This document shows, one piece after another, positions 1-6,970 of a stretch of 13,233 nucleotides of DNA; position 1 is the stretch's first letter, and every line of letters begins with the position of its first letter. Made by a program: the position numbers and the translations under genes. The DNA lies in NCBI GenBank assembly GCA_964551215.1, contig CAZKBV010000043.1, forward strand, positions 1-13,233. Reading direction: 5' to 3'. Under the pieces are notes generated by a model. That model saw only the letters and a list, made by a program, of their open reading frames with translations, was not told the DNA's origin and did not search any database. Source of the stretch: JAFLUQ01 sp964551215. GTDB taxonomy: Bacteria > Bacillota > Clostridia > UMGS1883.

Positions 1-42
1 GCAACATAATTTATAGTTATCCTACATTTTTCGACCAACCTT

Positions 43-71
43 ATTTTACCATATTTTTCAGCAAATGTCAA
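43..71 (-). promoter_or_regulatory. Sigma-A-like promoter reading out of the left edge
   Basis: On the minus strand, TTGACA (71-66) is followed by a 17-base spacer and TAAAAT (48-43). This is a near-consensus housekeeping promoter pointing left, toward a gene outside the window. It is divergent from the recombinase promoter. The match is seen directly; activity is inferred. Confidence 0.6.
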
Positions 72-136
72 CAAAAAATATCCAATTTTATGTGCTTTTA
101 TTGATACCTTCTCAAATTTAATATTTCTCCAACACC

Positions 137-165
137 TCGACAATTTTTGTCATCAGGTGTATAAT
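137..165 (+). promoter_or_regulatory. Sigma-A-like promoter of the tyrosine recombinase gene
   Basis: TCGACA (137-142), a 17-base spacer and a perfect TATAAT (160-165) lie 37 bases before the recombinase start codon. The AAGGAGG ribosome binding site is at 184-190, 11 bases from the ATG, slightly longer than the usual spacing. The rest of 1-201 is AT-rich and shows no gene. Confidence 0.65.
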
Positions 166-201
166 CATTTGTACAATTAAGCTAAGGAGGCTCTAATTAC
201 T

Positions 202-1107
202 ATGGATTTACAAAAAGAAGTGGACAGCTATCTGCTATACTGTGAAAAGCAGAAAAAGCTAAGTCATTATACAATCAAAGCATATAAAATTGACTTGTAT
301 CAATTTTTATCCGAACAAAATGACATTACACGCAATTGCATTACAGATTATGTCAGTTCTCTGCATGACAAATTCAAGCCCAAAACCGCCAAACGCAAAA
401 TCGCATCTCTTAAAGCTTTTATGCGCTATTTATACTGTACGGATATAATCCCGCTCAATCCCTTTGATAAAATAGATACGAGCTTCAAGGAACCCCAAAT
501 GCTGCCCCGGACAATACCTTCAAGCATTCTTAAAAACATTCTTGTTGCTTCGTATTCAAACATCGGTAATGCAAAATCAGATTATGCTAAAATGGCTTCC
601 ATTCGTGACACTGCCGTGATTGAACTGCTTTTTGCCACAGGAGCCAGAATTTCCGAAATATGCTCTTTAAAAGTAGAAAGCGTAAATTTATCCGAACATA
701 CCGTTTTGATTTTTGGAAAGGGTTCAAAAGAGCGTATCATAAATATCGAAAACTATGATGTTTTAAAAATTTTAGAGAGATATAAAGACACATATTTATC
801 ATACCTCCAACCGGGAGGTTTTTTCTTCCTGAACAACCGCCGCAATCGGCTGTCCGAACAGTCCGTTCGGTTTATGATTAAGCGTCTGGAAAAGCAGGTG
901 GATTCAAAAATACATATTACGCCTCATATGTTCCGTCATTCGGTAGCAACAATGCTTTTAGAGGAAGATGTTGACATTCGCTATATTCAAAAAATTCTGG
1001 GTCACAGTTCAATTACCACTACTCAAATTTATACCCATGTAACCTCAACAAAGCAGAAAGAAATTATCAGAACGAAGCATCCGCGAAACAAGCTTTTAGC
1101 GGAATAG
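202..1107 (+). CDS. Tyrosine recombinase, XerC/XerD family
   Basis: Site-specific DNA recombinase that cuts and rejoins DNA through a covalent phosphotyrosine. The 301-residue length is that of Xer proteins (about 295-305). An N-terminal SAM-like core-binding domain covers roughly residues 1-85 and the catalytic domain about 100-290. The catalytic set is complete: Arg149 in the GARISE motif, Lys173 in GKGSKER, His242 and Arg245 in HMFRH, His268 in GHSS and the nucleophile Tyr277 in IYTHV. The ATG at 202 follows AAGGAGG. The gene stands alone between its own promoter and terminator. It is visibly richer in A and T, with more AAA/AAT codons, than the genes to its right, so it may have a different history. 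Whether it is the chromosomal Xer acting at dif, or a dedicated recombinase for a local invertible or mobile element, cannot be decided here. Confidence 0.92.
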   Translation: MDLQKEVDSYLLYCEKQKKLSHYTIKAYKIDLYQFLSEQNDITRNCITDYVSSLHDKFKPKTAKRKIASLKAFMRYLYCTDIIPLNPFDKIDTSFKEPQMLPRTIPSSILKNILVASYSNIGNAKSDYAKMASIRDTAVIELLFATGARISEICSLKVESVNLSEHTVLIFGKGSKERIINIENYDVLKILERYKDTYLSYLQPGGFFFLNNRRNRLSEQSVRFMIKRLEKQVDSKIHITPHMFRHSVATMLLEEDVDIRYIQKILGHSSITTTQIYTHVTSTKQKEIIRTKHPRNKLLAE

Positions 1108-1126
1108 TCTATTGCAAAAGAAAAGC

Positions 1127-1158
1127 GCTCTATTCAATGAAGATAGAGCACCTTTTTT
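1127..1158 (+). terminator. Intrinsic terminator after the recombinase gene
   Basis: GCTCTAT (1127-1133) pairs with ATAGAGC (1143-1149) around a 9-base loop, followed by ACC and a run of six T (1153-1158). It lies 19 bases after the recombinase stop codon. Confidence 0.8.
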
Positions 1159-1159
1159 C

Positions 1160-1670
1160 CTCATTAATGGGATAATTCCGTTTACTGACAGTCTATAGCC
1201 CTTGATTTTACGGTGTTTTTTGATATGTTCTATAGGGCGAATCGCTCAGCCGAAGTGCCGCCGGACTCTGATAGTGTTCCATATTTATGGAAATATTTTT
1301 TATCTACGCCCCGCCTTGTATACACAGGCACATTATTTTCAGGCAGCTTTTCCCAAATCGGGGATACTTGTGTCGCCGATACAATTATAATGAATTTTAA
1401 TCCGCTGAACTATTTCGCAATTAATATTTGGGTAAATTTCCAAAGTAAATACAGCAGTATAATTTAAAAACGCATTTACTATGAGAAATGGAATAGTCCA
1501 ATTCCCAAGGTAAACGCGGCGGCGGAATTTGAGGATACATTTACATTGGGAATTACGTTTTTACATATATATCAAAGCGGCTCAAACTAAAAAGCGGGAC
1601 TTACGGTCGAGACGGTACAATTCGCGCAGCGTATCGGCAGACGCGCTAAGCGGAGCATATATGGGATTTT
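1160..1670. other. Intergenic region without a convincing gene
   Basis: About 510 bases between the recombinase terminator and the end of the asparagine synthetase gene. Short open frames (for example 1202-1390 and 1213-1467 on the plus strand) have no ribosome binding site and no recognisable product. The right part carries the two palindromic units annotated at 1435-1554. On the minus strand, a start-less frame continues past the asparagine synthetase stop (about 1695-1582) with codon use like the neighbouring genes. It could be a gene remnant. No terminator for the asparagine synthetase gene is obvious. Confidence 0.6.
1435..1554. repeat. Two tandem related palindromic units (period 65)
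   Basis: Unit 1 has arms 1436-1450 and 1474-1489 around a 23-base loop, with one mismatch and one extra base. Unit 2 has arms 1500-1514 and 1540-1554 around a 25-base loop, with one mismatch in 15. The left arms, AATTTCCAAAGTAAA and AATTCCCAAGGTAAA, differ at two of 15 positions. Aligned without gaps from 1435 and 1500, 31 of the first 45 bases match and 13 of the 14 differences are transitions. This looks like an old tandem duplication of a hairpin-forming element. Its function is unknown. Confidence 0.6.
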
Positions 1671-3482
1671 CTATATTTCCACCTTTAGGTTATACTTTTT
1701 AATCCAATAATTTATTTGCAACATATACGCAATAGTCTGAGGCGTAGTCATAAGCTGGCCGAACCAAGGCTGAGGGTTGTCGGCGGAAAGAAGTCCGCTT
1801 AACGCCGCTTTATCGCCAAGCTCCAGCAGCGGAGCGGAGCTGTCTGAAAGAGTTTCCCGCAGAAGTCCGCTGACGGCTCTCATATATGCCGGATTGTGGG
1901 TTTTGGGATAGGGGCTTTTTTTGCGGAAGATTATTTCTTTCGGCAGGAGATCCTCAACTGCCTTCCGAAGCAGTCCCTTTTCACGCCCCTTGTAATTCAT
2001 ATATTCCCAAGGCACGCTGTACATATATTCCACAATTGAAACGTCGCAGAAGGGTACACGGGCTTCCACGCCGCTGTACATTGTCATAAAATCCTTCCGC
2101 CCCAAAAGAGTCTGCATAAACCAATCCAGATTGAGCCTTGTCATTTCCTTCATACGGCTGTCCGCGGGGGAATTTCCTTCCAGCTTGTGGGCGGAGGAAA
2201 CCGTTTCGCGGTAACGCTTATCCACAAATTCCTCCGGATTTATGATTTCACGAAGCTCCGGTCTTAAAAAGCTGTAGCGGTACATTGTGGACCGCGCCCA
2301 TGGGAAGCCCTCCGCTTCACGTATCGTTTCGTCTCTGTACCAAGGGTAGCCTCCGAAAATTTCATCGGCGCACTCCCCGCTGAGTCCTACGGAAAAGTTC
2401 TTTTTTATTTCCTCGGAAAACACCAAAAGCGAGGAATCCACATCGGCCATGCCAGGCAGGCCTCTGGCGTCCACAGCCTTGAACAAGGCCTCTACAAGCT
2501 CGGGAGTGTCTATAATGACGCGGTGATTTGTGACTCCAAGGAAATTGTTCATTATATTGATGTATTCCTCATCGCTGTTAGGCTGGAATTTTCCGGGGAC
2601 AAAGTATTTTTTGTTGTCCGCATAGTCAACGCTGTAGGTGTGGAGCTTATTTCCCATCTCCTTGGCGGCCACGGCGGAGATTATGCCGGAATCCAGTCCG
2701 CCGGAAAGGAAGGTGAACACCGGTACGTCGGAAACGAGCTGGCGTTTTACGGCGTTGACCACCAACTCCCGCGTATGCTCTATGGTTTGACTGAGGCTGT
2801 CGGTATGCTCATGCTGATACAGCCGCCAGTACCTGCGCCGGCGTAATCTGCCCTTTTCCACGTATCCGCAGCAGGCGGGCGGAAGCTCCTTCACCCCTTT
2901 TATAACGCCGCAGCCGGGAGTTCGTCCCGGGCCCAGCAGGAAAATTTCCTCCACGGAATTTTTGTCCAGTATTTTCGGTACGTCAGGGTGCCGCAAAAGA
3001 GCCGCCACCGACGAGGCGAAAACAAAGCCCTCCTCCGTTTCACAGTAGAAAAACGGCTTTACCCCCATTCTGTCTCTGGCTACGAACAGGCGCTTCCCGT
3101 CCCATACGGCAAAGGCGAAAATGCCGTTGAACAGGTTCAGGCAGTCCTCGCCCATTTCCATATACGCCAGCAGCACGACCTCCGTGTCGGAATCGGTGGA
3201 AGGTCTTGCGCCCCTTTCTTCCAAGACCTTGCGTACATGGGGAGTATTGTAAAGCTCCCCGTTGTAAACTATGGTAAAGTCTCCCCGCGTCATGGGCTGA
3301 ACGCCCTTTTCTATGTCGATAACCGCAAGTCTCGTATGAATGAGCATCACTCCGTCGTCACGGAAAAACCCCTTTTGATCCGGACCGCGTCGAAGCAGCT
3401 CCCGCCGCATATTGATGTACCTTTCCTCAACGGGGGCGTCCTTTTTTATACGGGGATTTATTTCCCCGGCAATTCCGCACAT
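1671..3482 (-). CDS. asnB: Asparagine synthetase B (glutamine-hydrolysing)
   Basis: Cytoplasmic enzyme making asparagine from aspartate, ATP and glutamine. The start is set at 3482 because removal of Met1 exposes Cys2 (MCGIAGE), the obligatory glutaminase nucleophile; GAGGTGA precedes it. The longer frame from 3545 would bury that cysteine and overlap ylbJ. In 603 residues the N-terminal class II glutaminase domain (about 1-205) shows Arg51, YNGELYN (73-79) and Asp99. The synthetase domain shows the ATP-binding loop SGGLDS (260-265) and, later, the SGECADEIFGGY motif. The gene begins 16 bases after ylbJ on the same strand, so the two probably share a transcript. Bacillus subtilis has a sporulation-linked homologue, AsnO; the ylbJ linkage makes a similar role plausible, but that is inference. 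The protein appears complete. Confidence 0.93.
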   Translation of the reverse strand: MCGIAGEINPRIKKDAPVEERYINMRRELLRRGPDQKGFFRDDGVMLIHTRLAVIDIEKGVQPMTRGDFTIVYNGELYNTPHVRKVLEERGARPSTDSDTEVVLLAYMEMGEDCLNLFNGIFAFAVWDGKRLFVARDRMGVKPFFYCETEEGFVFASSVAALLRHPDVPKILDKNSVEEIFLLGPGRTPGCGVIKGVKELPPACCGYVEKGRLRRRRYWRLYQHEHTDSLSQTIEHTRELVVNAVKRQLVSDVPVFTFLSGGLDSGIISAVAAKEMGNKLHTYSVDYADNKKYFVPGKFQPNSDEEYINIMNNFLGVTNHRVIIDTPELVEALFKAVDARGLPGMADVDSSLLVFSEEIKKNFSVGLSGECADEIFGGYPWYRDETIREAEGFPWARSTMYRYSFLRPELREIINPEEFVDKRYRETVSSAHKLEGNSPADSRMKEMTRLNLDWFMQTLLGRKDFMTMYSGVEARVPFCDVSIVEYMYSVPWEYMNYKGREKGLLRKAVEDLLPKEIIFRKKSPYPKTHNPAYMRAVSGLLRETLSDSSAPLLELGDKAALSGLLSADNPQPWFGQLMTTPQTIAYMLQINYWIKKYNLKVEI

Positions 3483-3498
3483 ATATATCACCTCACGG

Positions 3499-4371
3499 TT
3501 ATAATATGCGTCCGGGGAAAAGTTTGATACACAGCAGCATCGCAAGCCCCGAAGATAGGGCGGAAATTATCTTGCCGACGTAATAATACTTCTTTGATAT
3601 GCCCATAGTTACGGCTTCGGTCTGAAAATGCACGCTCAATCCTCCCCAGCTTATGTAGGCCGCCGCCAAAGGCAGGGCGGAAATTCCGTATCTTCCCAGC
3701 TCCGCCGCGCCTCGGGACACCTCTATAAGCCCCATCAGCATAGGTAGGCGGTACAGTCCGAGAGATTCTGTAAGAGCCGAAAACGTGATTATCACGGCGC
3801 ATACGCTTAATATGGCCTCTCCCCCGTCTTTGGCGGCATTTCCCATTAAAGCGCCTATGGGGATTTTTTCCGTATTACGCCTTACGTCTCCGCCGCTTTG
3901 GATTTTTCCGCCGAAAATAAACGCCGATACCGCCGCGCCGAAAACGTGACAGCCGTAGAGAAGTATTCCCGTATGGGCGCTGTTATACACCGCCGTCCCC
4001 ACGGCGCCTATTATGAACAAAGGGCCGCTGTTGTTGCAAAACGCCAGCATTTTCGCCCCGTCCGCCTTCGATACGCTCCCGTTTTTTACCATCTGCCCCA
4101 CCGCTTTCCCGCCGCAGGGATATCCCCCCAGAAGTCCGGTTATGAAGCATACCGACGAGGCTTTGTTCAGGCCAAGCGGCTTTAAAAACACCGCGAGTAT
4201 TCTCCCTATTCTTTCCCCTCCTCCGGAATTCAGAGCCATAGAGCTGAGCAGCATAAACGGCAGCAGCGAAGGCACTACCGACCTTAAACAGATTTCTAAC
4301 CCTATTCCCGCTCCGCGCAAGGCACCGTCGGGAAAAGCGATTAACACAAAGCACAAAATCAAGGCCGCCAC
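3499..4371 (-). CDS. ylbJ: Sporulation integral membrane protein YlbJ
   Basis: Polytopic membrane protein with a nucleoside-recognition (Gate) type domain, required for normal spore cortex formation in Bacillus. Family features are visible: an N-terminal hydrophobic segment, RSVVPSLLPFMLLS (about 30-43), then GLLGGYPCGGK with the conserved Gly-Gly-Tyr-Pro, then FCNNSGPLFIIGAVG, and a C-terminal GGLSVHFQ followed by a last membrane segment. The only in-frame start after the upstream stop codon is GTG at 4371, preceded by a G-rich AGGGGGGG. At 290 residues it is shorter than B. subtilis YlbJ (about 400), but both family-defining halves are present. It is transcribed divergently from yqfC, with a sigma-E-like promoter element in the shared spacer, and lies directly upstream of the asparagine synthetase gene. 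The transported molecule, if any, is unknown. Confidence 0.87.
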   Translation of the reverse strand: MAALILCFVLIAFPDGALRGAGIGLEICLRSVVPSLLPFMLLSSMALNSGGGERIGRILAVFLKPLGLNKASSVCFITGLLGGYPCGGKAVGQMVKNGSVSKADGAKMLAFCNNSGPLFIIGAVGTAVYNSAHTGILLYGCHVFGAAVSAFIFGGKIQSGGDVRRNTEKIPIGALMGNAAKDGGEAILSVCAVIITFSALTESLGLYRLPMLMGLIEVSRGAAELGRYGISALPLAAAYISWGGLSVHFQTEAVTMGISKKYYYVGKIISALSSGLAMLLCIKLFPGRIL

Positions 4372-4417
4372 AAGCTTCGCCCCCCCTGTATTCCCCCATT
4401 TTTCTCTCTGCCTTTAC

Positions 4418-4425
4418 AATGTATG
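4418..4425 (-). promoter_or_regulatory. Sigma-E-like -10 element for ylbJ
   Basis: On the minus strand, CATACATT (4425-4418) exactly fits the mother-cell sigma-E -10 consensus CATACAHT, about 47 bases before the ylbJ GTG. The -35 region at the expected distance is a poor match, so the call rests on the -10 and on ylbJ being a sigma-E gene in B. subtilis. Confidence 0.4.
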
Positions 4426-4449
4426 TTTTTCTTTTGTTCCGCATAACCT
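4421..4449 (+). promoter_or_regulatory. Sigma-E-like promoter for yqfC
   Basis: GTATGTT (4421-4427), a 14-base spacer and CATAACCT (4442-4449) resemble the sigma-E pattern KMATATT-N14-CATACAHT, with two mismatches in each box. It lies just before the GAGGTG ribosome binding site at 4455-4460, implying a very short leader. It overlaps the ylbJ element on the other strand. yqfC and yqfD belong to the sigma-E regulon in Bacillus. Confidence 0.35.
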
Positions 4450-4465
4450 TTAATGAGGTGTAAGC

Positions 4466-4717
4466 ATGGAAAAAAAAGAAAAACTGTCTGAACTGAAAAA
4501 AAATATCCTCGGCAGATATTCCCTCATAACCCTTACTGGCAATTCGGAGATGCTGATTGAAGGGCTTCGAGGCATACTGGACTACGACTGCGACGCCCTT
4601 CGCGTCAATACCGTCAGCGGCATAGTGGCCGTAACCGGCAGCGAACTTACCATCAAGGGCCTTACCGCGGAGGAGCTTTCTCTTAAAGGGCGGATAGTTT
4701 CGGTGGAATTTATATAA
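4466..4717 (+). CDS. yqfC: Sporulation protein YqfC (YabP/YqfC family)
   Basis: Small mother-cell sporulation protein; the family is needed for efficient spore formation in clostridia and bacilli, but the biochemical role is not known. The 83 residues match the family in length and pattern: a charged N-terminus (MEKKEKLSELKK), a middle with alternating hydrophobics around the ITLTGN and EGLRGI segments, then TVSGIVAVTG, and a C-terminal EELSLKGRIVSVEFI that closely fits the family ending (LxGxIxSVxF). GAGGTG lies 5 bases before the ATG. It is followed by yqfD, its usual partner, but a strong hairpin with a T-tract lies between them. It is transcribed divergently from ylbJ. Confidence 0.88.
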   Translation: MEKKEKLSELKKNILGRYSLITLTGNSEMLIEGLRGILDYDCDALRVNTVSGIVAVTGSELTIKGLTAEELSLKGRIVSVEFI

Positions 4718-4739
4718 GGTCAGCCTAAAGCCCTTGTGA

Positions 4740-4790
4740 GAAAAAACGAACTTAGCGCGGGATAGACGCGCTCCCTCGTTTTTTCTTTTC
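4740..4790 (+). terminator. Hairpin with T-tract between yqfC and yqfD
   Basis: GAAAAAACGA (4740-4749) pairs with TCGTTTTTTC (4776-4785), and an inner GCGCG (4755-4759) pairs with CGCGC (4767-4771). The 3' arm and the TTTTC after it form the T-tract. It could be a terminator or attenuator that lowers yqfD expression relative to yqfC, or it could mean that yqfD has its own start of transcription. The 28-base repeat begins inside its 3' arm. Confidence 0.6.
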
Positions 4791-4808
4791 AAAACGGTTT
4801 TTAGAGCT
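4781..4808 (+). repeat. 28-base repeat, copy 1 (inverted relative to 11865-11892)
   Basis: These 28 bases are the exact reverse complement of 11865-11892. The core AAAACGGTTTT is nearly self-complementary. This copy covers the T-tract of the preceding hairpin and ends 25 bases before the yqfD start. The RNA of this copy would be complementary to the sleB leader RNA. Confidence 0.85.
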
Positions 4809-4833
4809 TACCATGTCAAAGGGAGCGTAATCT

Positions 4834-5976
4834 ATGACTGATTTTTTCCGGCTGATGAAAAGCAGCTTTACCGTAGAGGTCACCGGCGAGAATCCCGGAC
4901 GTTTTCTTAACGCGGCGGCAGCCAAAGGAATATACATATCCGAAGCGTCGGCAATAAAGGACGGGCTGAGAATGACAATAAGCCGTCGGGCATGGAGCAT
5001 TATGAAGGAGGAGCTTCCCCCGGGGTTACAAATGGAAAGAGTGAGCGAACACGGGGCCGTAAAAATACTTCGTCCCTTAAAGAAGCGGTATCTGCTCTTT
5101 GCCGGAGCTGCGGCGGCAGCGGCAATAACCGTTTTGTTTTCTCAATTTATATGGAAGGTTGAAATTACGGGCGGCACCTCTCGCCTTAGGAAGGAAGCGG
5201 CGGAATTTCTCGAAGAGAAAAACGTCCGTCCGATGACTTTAAAAAAAGCCGTCGATCAGACGACTCTCAAACGTGAAGCCATACTTGCCATCGACGATTT
5301 GATGTGGATGTGGATAGACATAAAGGGCGCCACGGCCTTTGTAAGAGTCGAACCCCGAAGCCTTCCGCCGAAGGCCCTTTCCTCCGAACCGGGAAACGTC
5401 ATCGCGGAGGAAGCCGGAATAATCGAAAGCATTACCGCACTGGACGGCGTTCCCGCCGTCCGCGAGGGAGACACCGTTCAGAGAGGGGAGATTCTGATAA
5501 ACGGAGCCGTGGAAAGCGAGCTTGCCGAGGGAATCATCCGCCACGGGCGGGGAAACGTAACCGCCAGAATTTGGAAGGACAAAACGGTCACAATTCCAAA
5601 GGTTACCGAAATCAGGCGCAGAACGGAAGACGTGAAAAAAATAAAGTCAATAAAAATAAAAAATTTAATTGTAAATTTTTCATTAAACAGTAGATTTTTT
5701 TATCCGAAGTATGATAGAATAAGGGTTAAGTATAGGCTATGGAAATTTCCCGCGGAATTTATCTCGGACGAATACATTCGGGTGGAAACGGAGGAAAAGC
5801 CCGCCAATATTCAAGACGAAAAAGAAAAGGCTCTTGAAAGCTTTAAAAAGGAGCTGAAGGCGGACGGCGCGGAAATTGTCTCAATCAAATATGACGAAAC
5901 GGATTTGGGCGCAAGCGTGGAATTTAAAATTACGGCTGAATGTTTAAAGGATATAGGTTGCGAGGTACCGATGTAA
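4834..5976 (+). CDS. yqfD: Sporulation protein YqfD
   Basis: Membrane-anchored sporulation protein, the standard partner of YqfC, acting in the mother cell; the mechanism is unknown. The 380 residues are of normal length. A soluble N-terminal part (about 1-80) is followed by one membrane segment (about 86-106, LLFAGAAAAAAITVLFSQFIW) and a large C-terminal part that should lie outside the mother-cell cytoplasm. That part starts with WKVEITGG, a POTRA/FtsQ-like strand, and contains the family segment MWMWIDIKGATAFVRVEPR and a later VREGDTVQRGEILINGAVE turn-rich region. GGGAG lies 8 bases before the ATG. The sequence around 5640-5725 is much more AT-rich than the rest of the gene (residues near 270-295, KKIKSIKIKN); the reading frame is intact there. 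phoH begins 34 bases after the stop. Confidence 0.88.
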   Translation: MTDFFRLMKSSFTVEVTGENPGRFLNAAAAKGIYISEASAIKDGLRMTISRRAWSIMKEELPPGLQMERVSEHGAVKILRPLKKRYLLFAGAAAAAAITVLFSQFIWKVEITGGTSRLRKEAAEFLEEKNVRPMTLKKAVDQTTLKREAILAIDDLMWMWIDIKGATAFVRVEPRSLPPKALSSEPGNVIAEEAGIIESITALDGVPAVREGDTVQRGEILINGAVESELAEGIIRHGRGNVTARIWKDKTVTIPKVTEIRRRTEDVKKIKSIKIKNLIVNFSLNSRFFYPKYDRIRVKYRLWKFPAEFISDEYIRVETEEKPANIQDEKEKALESFKKELKADGAEIVSIKYDETDLGASVEFKITAECLKDIGCEVPM

Positions 5977-6010
5977 ATCGGCCCGCGGACAAAAGCAAAA
6001 GGAGAATTGT

Positions 6011-6970
6011 ATGGAACTTACTTATGAAACGAAAAGCTTGGATAATCTTATGAGTATATTCGGCAGCTTCGACGAAAATATTAAGCTTATAGAAAAGGAA
6101 CTGAGCGTCAGCATCTCTAACAGCGGCGGCATAATTAAAATTTCGGGAGACGATTCGGACAAGGCCTTAGACGCCCTGGGCCGCCTCGAAGCTATAATCG
6201 AAAGCGGCGAGGAGCTTAACGAGCAGAATGTGCGCTACACCGTGTTTATGGCTAAGGAGGGCATCGAATACGTTCCCGCCGCAAAGGGAGATTATATCTG
6301 CCTTACGGGGAAGGGCAAGCCCATAAAGTGTAAAACTCAGGGGCAGAAGGACTATGTGCAAAAAATAAAGGACAATATCGTCACGATAGCAATAGGTCCG
6401 GCCGGTACGGGCAAAACCTACCTTGCCGTGGCAATGGCGGTGGATTCCTTCCGCCGCAAGGATGTCAGCAAAATAATCCTCACTCGGCCCGCGGTTGAGG
6501 CCGGGGAAAAGCTCGGCTTCCTTCCGGGGGATCTTCAAATGAAGGTAGACCCTTACCTGCGTCCTCTTTACGACGCCTTAGGAGATATGCTGGGAATGGA
6601 GAACTACCAAAAATATCTTGAACGGGGAATTATCGAAATCGCGCCTCTGGCATACATGAGAGGCCGTACCCTTGACGACGCGTATATAATTCTTGACGAA
6701 GCCCAAAACACCACTCCGGAGCAGATGAAGATGTTCCTTACGCGTATAGGCTTCGGCAGCCACGCCGTAATAACCGGCGATATCACCCAGATCGACCTGC
6801 CCTCAGGCACGAAAAGCGGCCTGAAGGACGCGGTTAAAATACTTAAAAACATAGAAGGCCTCGCGATAACCCAGCTTACAAACCGAGATGTTGTGCGTCA
6901 TCCGTTGGTGCAGAAAATAATCGCCGCATATGAGCGGAGCGAAAGAAGGGAATCTCACAATGGCCAATAA
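6011..6970 (+). CDS. phoH: PhoH family ATPase
   Basis: Cytoplasmic P-loop ATPase of the PhoH/YbeZ family, thought to act in RNA metabolism together with the ribosome-maturation nuclease YbeY, encoded two genes downstream. The 319 residues hold an N-terminal nucleic-acid-binding-like region (about 1-110). The ATPase core follows, with Walker A GPAGTGKT (129-136), the conserved LTRPAVEAGEKLGFLPGD stretch (157-174), Walker B IILDEAQN (226-233) and the sensor-like ITGDITQIDLP (254-264). AGGAG lies 7 bases before the ATG. The end overlaps the start of pgpH by 11 bases, suggesting translational coupling. Length and all motifs are normal. Confidence 0.95.
   Translation: MELTYETKSLDNLMSIFGSFDENIKLIEKELSVSISNSGGIIKISGDDSDKALDALGRLEAIIESGEELNEQNVRYTVFMAKEGIEYVPAAKGDYICLTGKGKPIKCKTQGQKDYVQKIKDNIVTIAIGPAGTGKTYLAVAMAVDSFRRKDVSKIILTRPAVEAGEKLGFLPGDLQMKVDPYLRPLYDALGDMLGMENYQKYLERGIIEIAPLAYMRGRTLDDAYIILDEAQNTTPEQMKMFLTRIGFGSHAVITGDITQIDLPSGTKSGLKDAVKILKNIEGLAITQLTNRDVVRHPLVQKIIAAYERSERRESHNGQ

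Noticed and set aside
3483..3545. Longer N-terminus for the asparagine synthetase
   Set aside because: It would hide the Cys2 glutaminase nucleophile, which must be N-terminal after Met removal; a good ribosome binding site supports 3482.
3983..4792. 269-codon minus-strand open frame across yqfC and ylbJ
   Set aside because: It overlaps both real genes in other frames and its translation is compositionally odd; ylbJ in another frame has clear family motifs.
5640..5725. AT-rich stretch in yqfD as an internal promoter for phoH
   Set aside because: TAGAAT at 5715-5720 has no acceptable -35 at the right distance; the stretch is coding and in frame.
6930..6959. Upstream ATG for pgpH
   Set aside because: It lies deeper inside phoH without a ribosome binding site; MANKSS at 6960 follows GAAGGGA.
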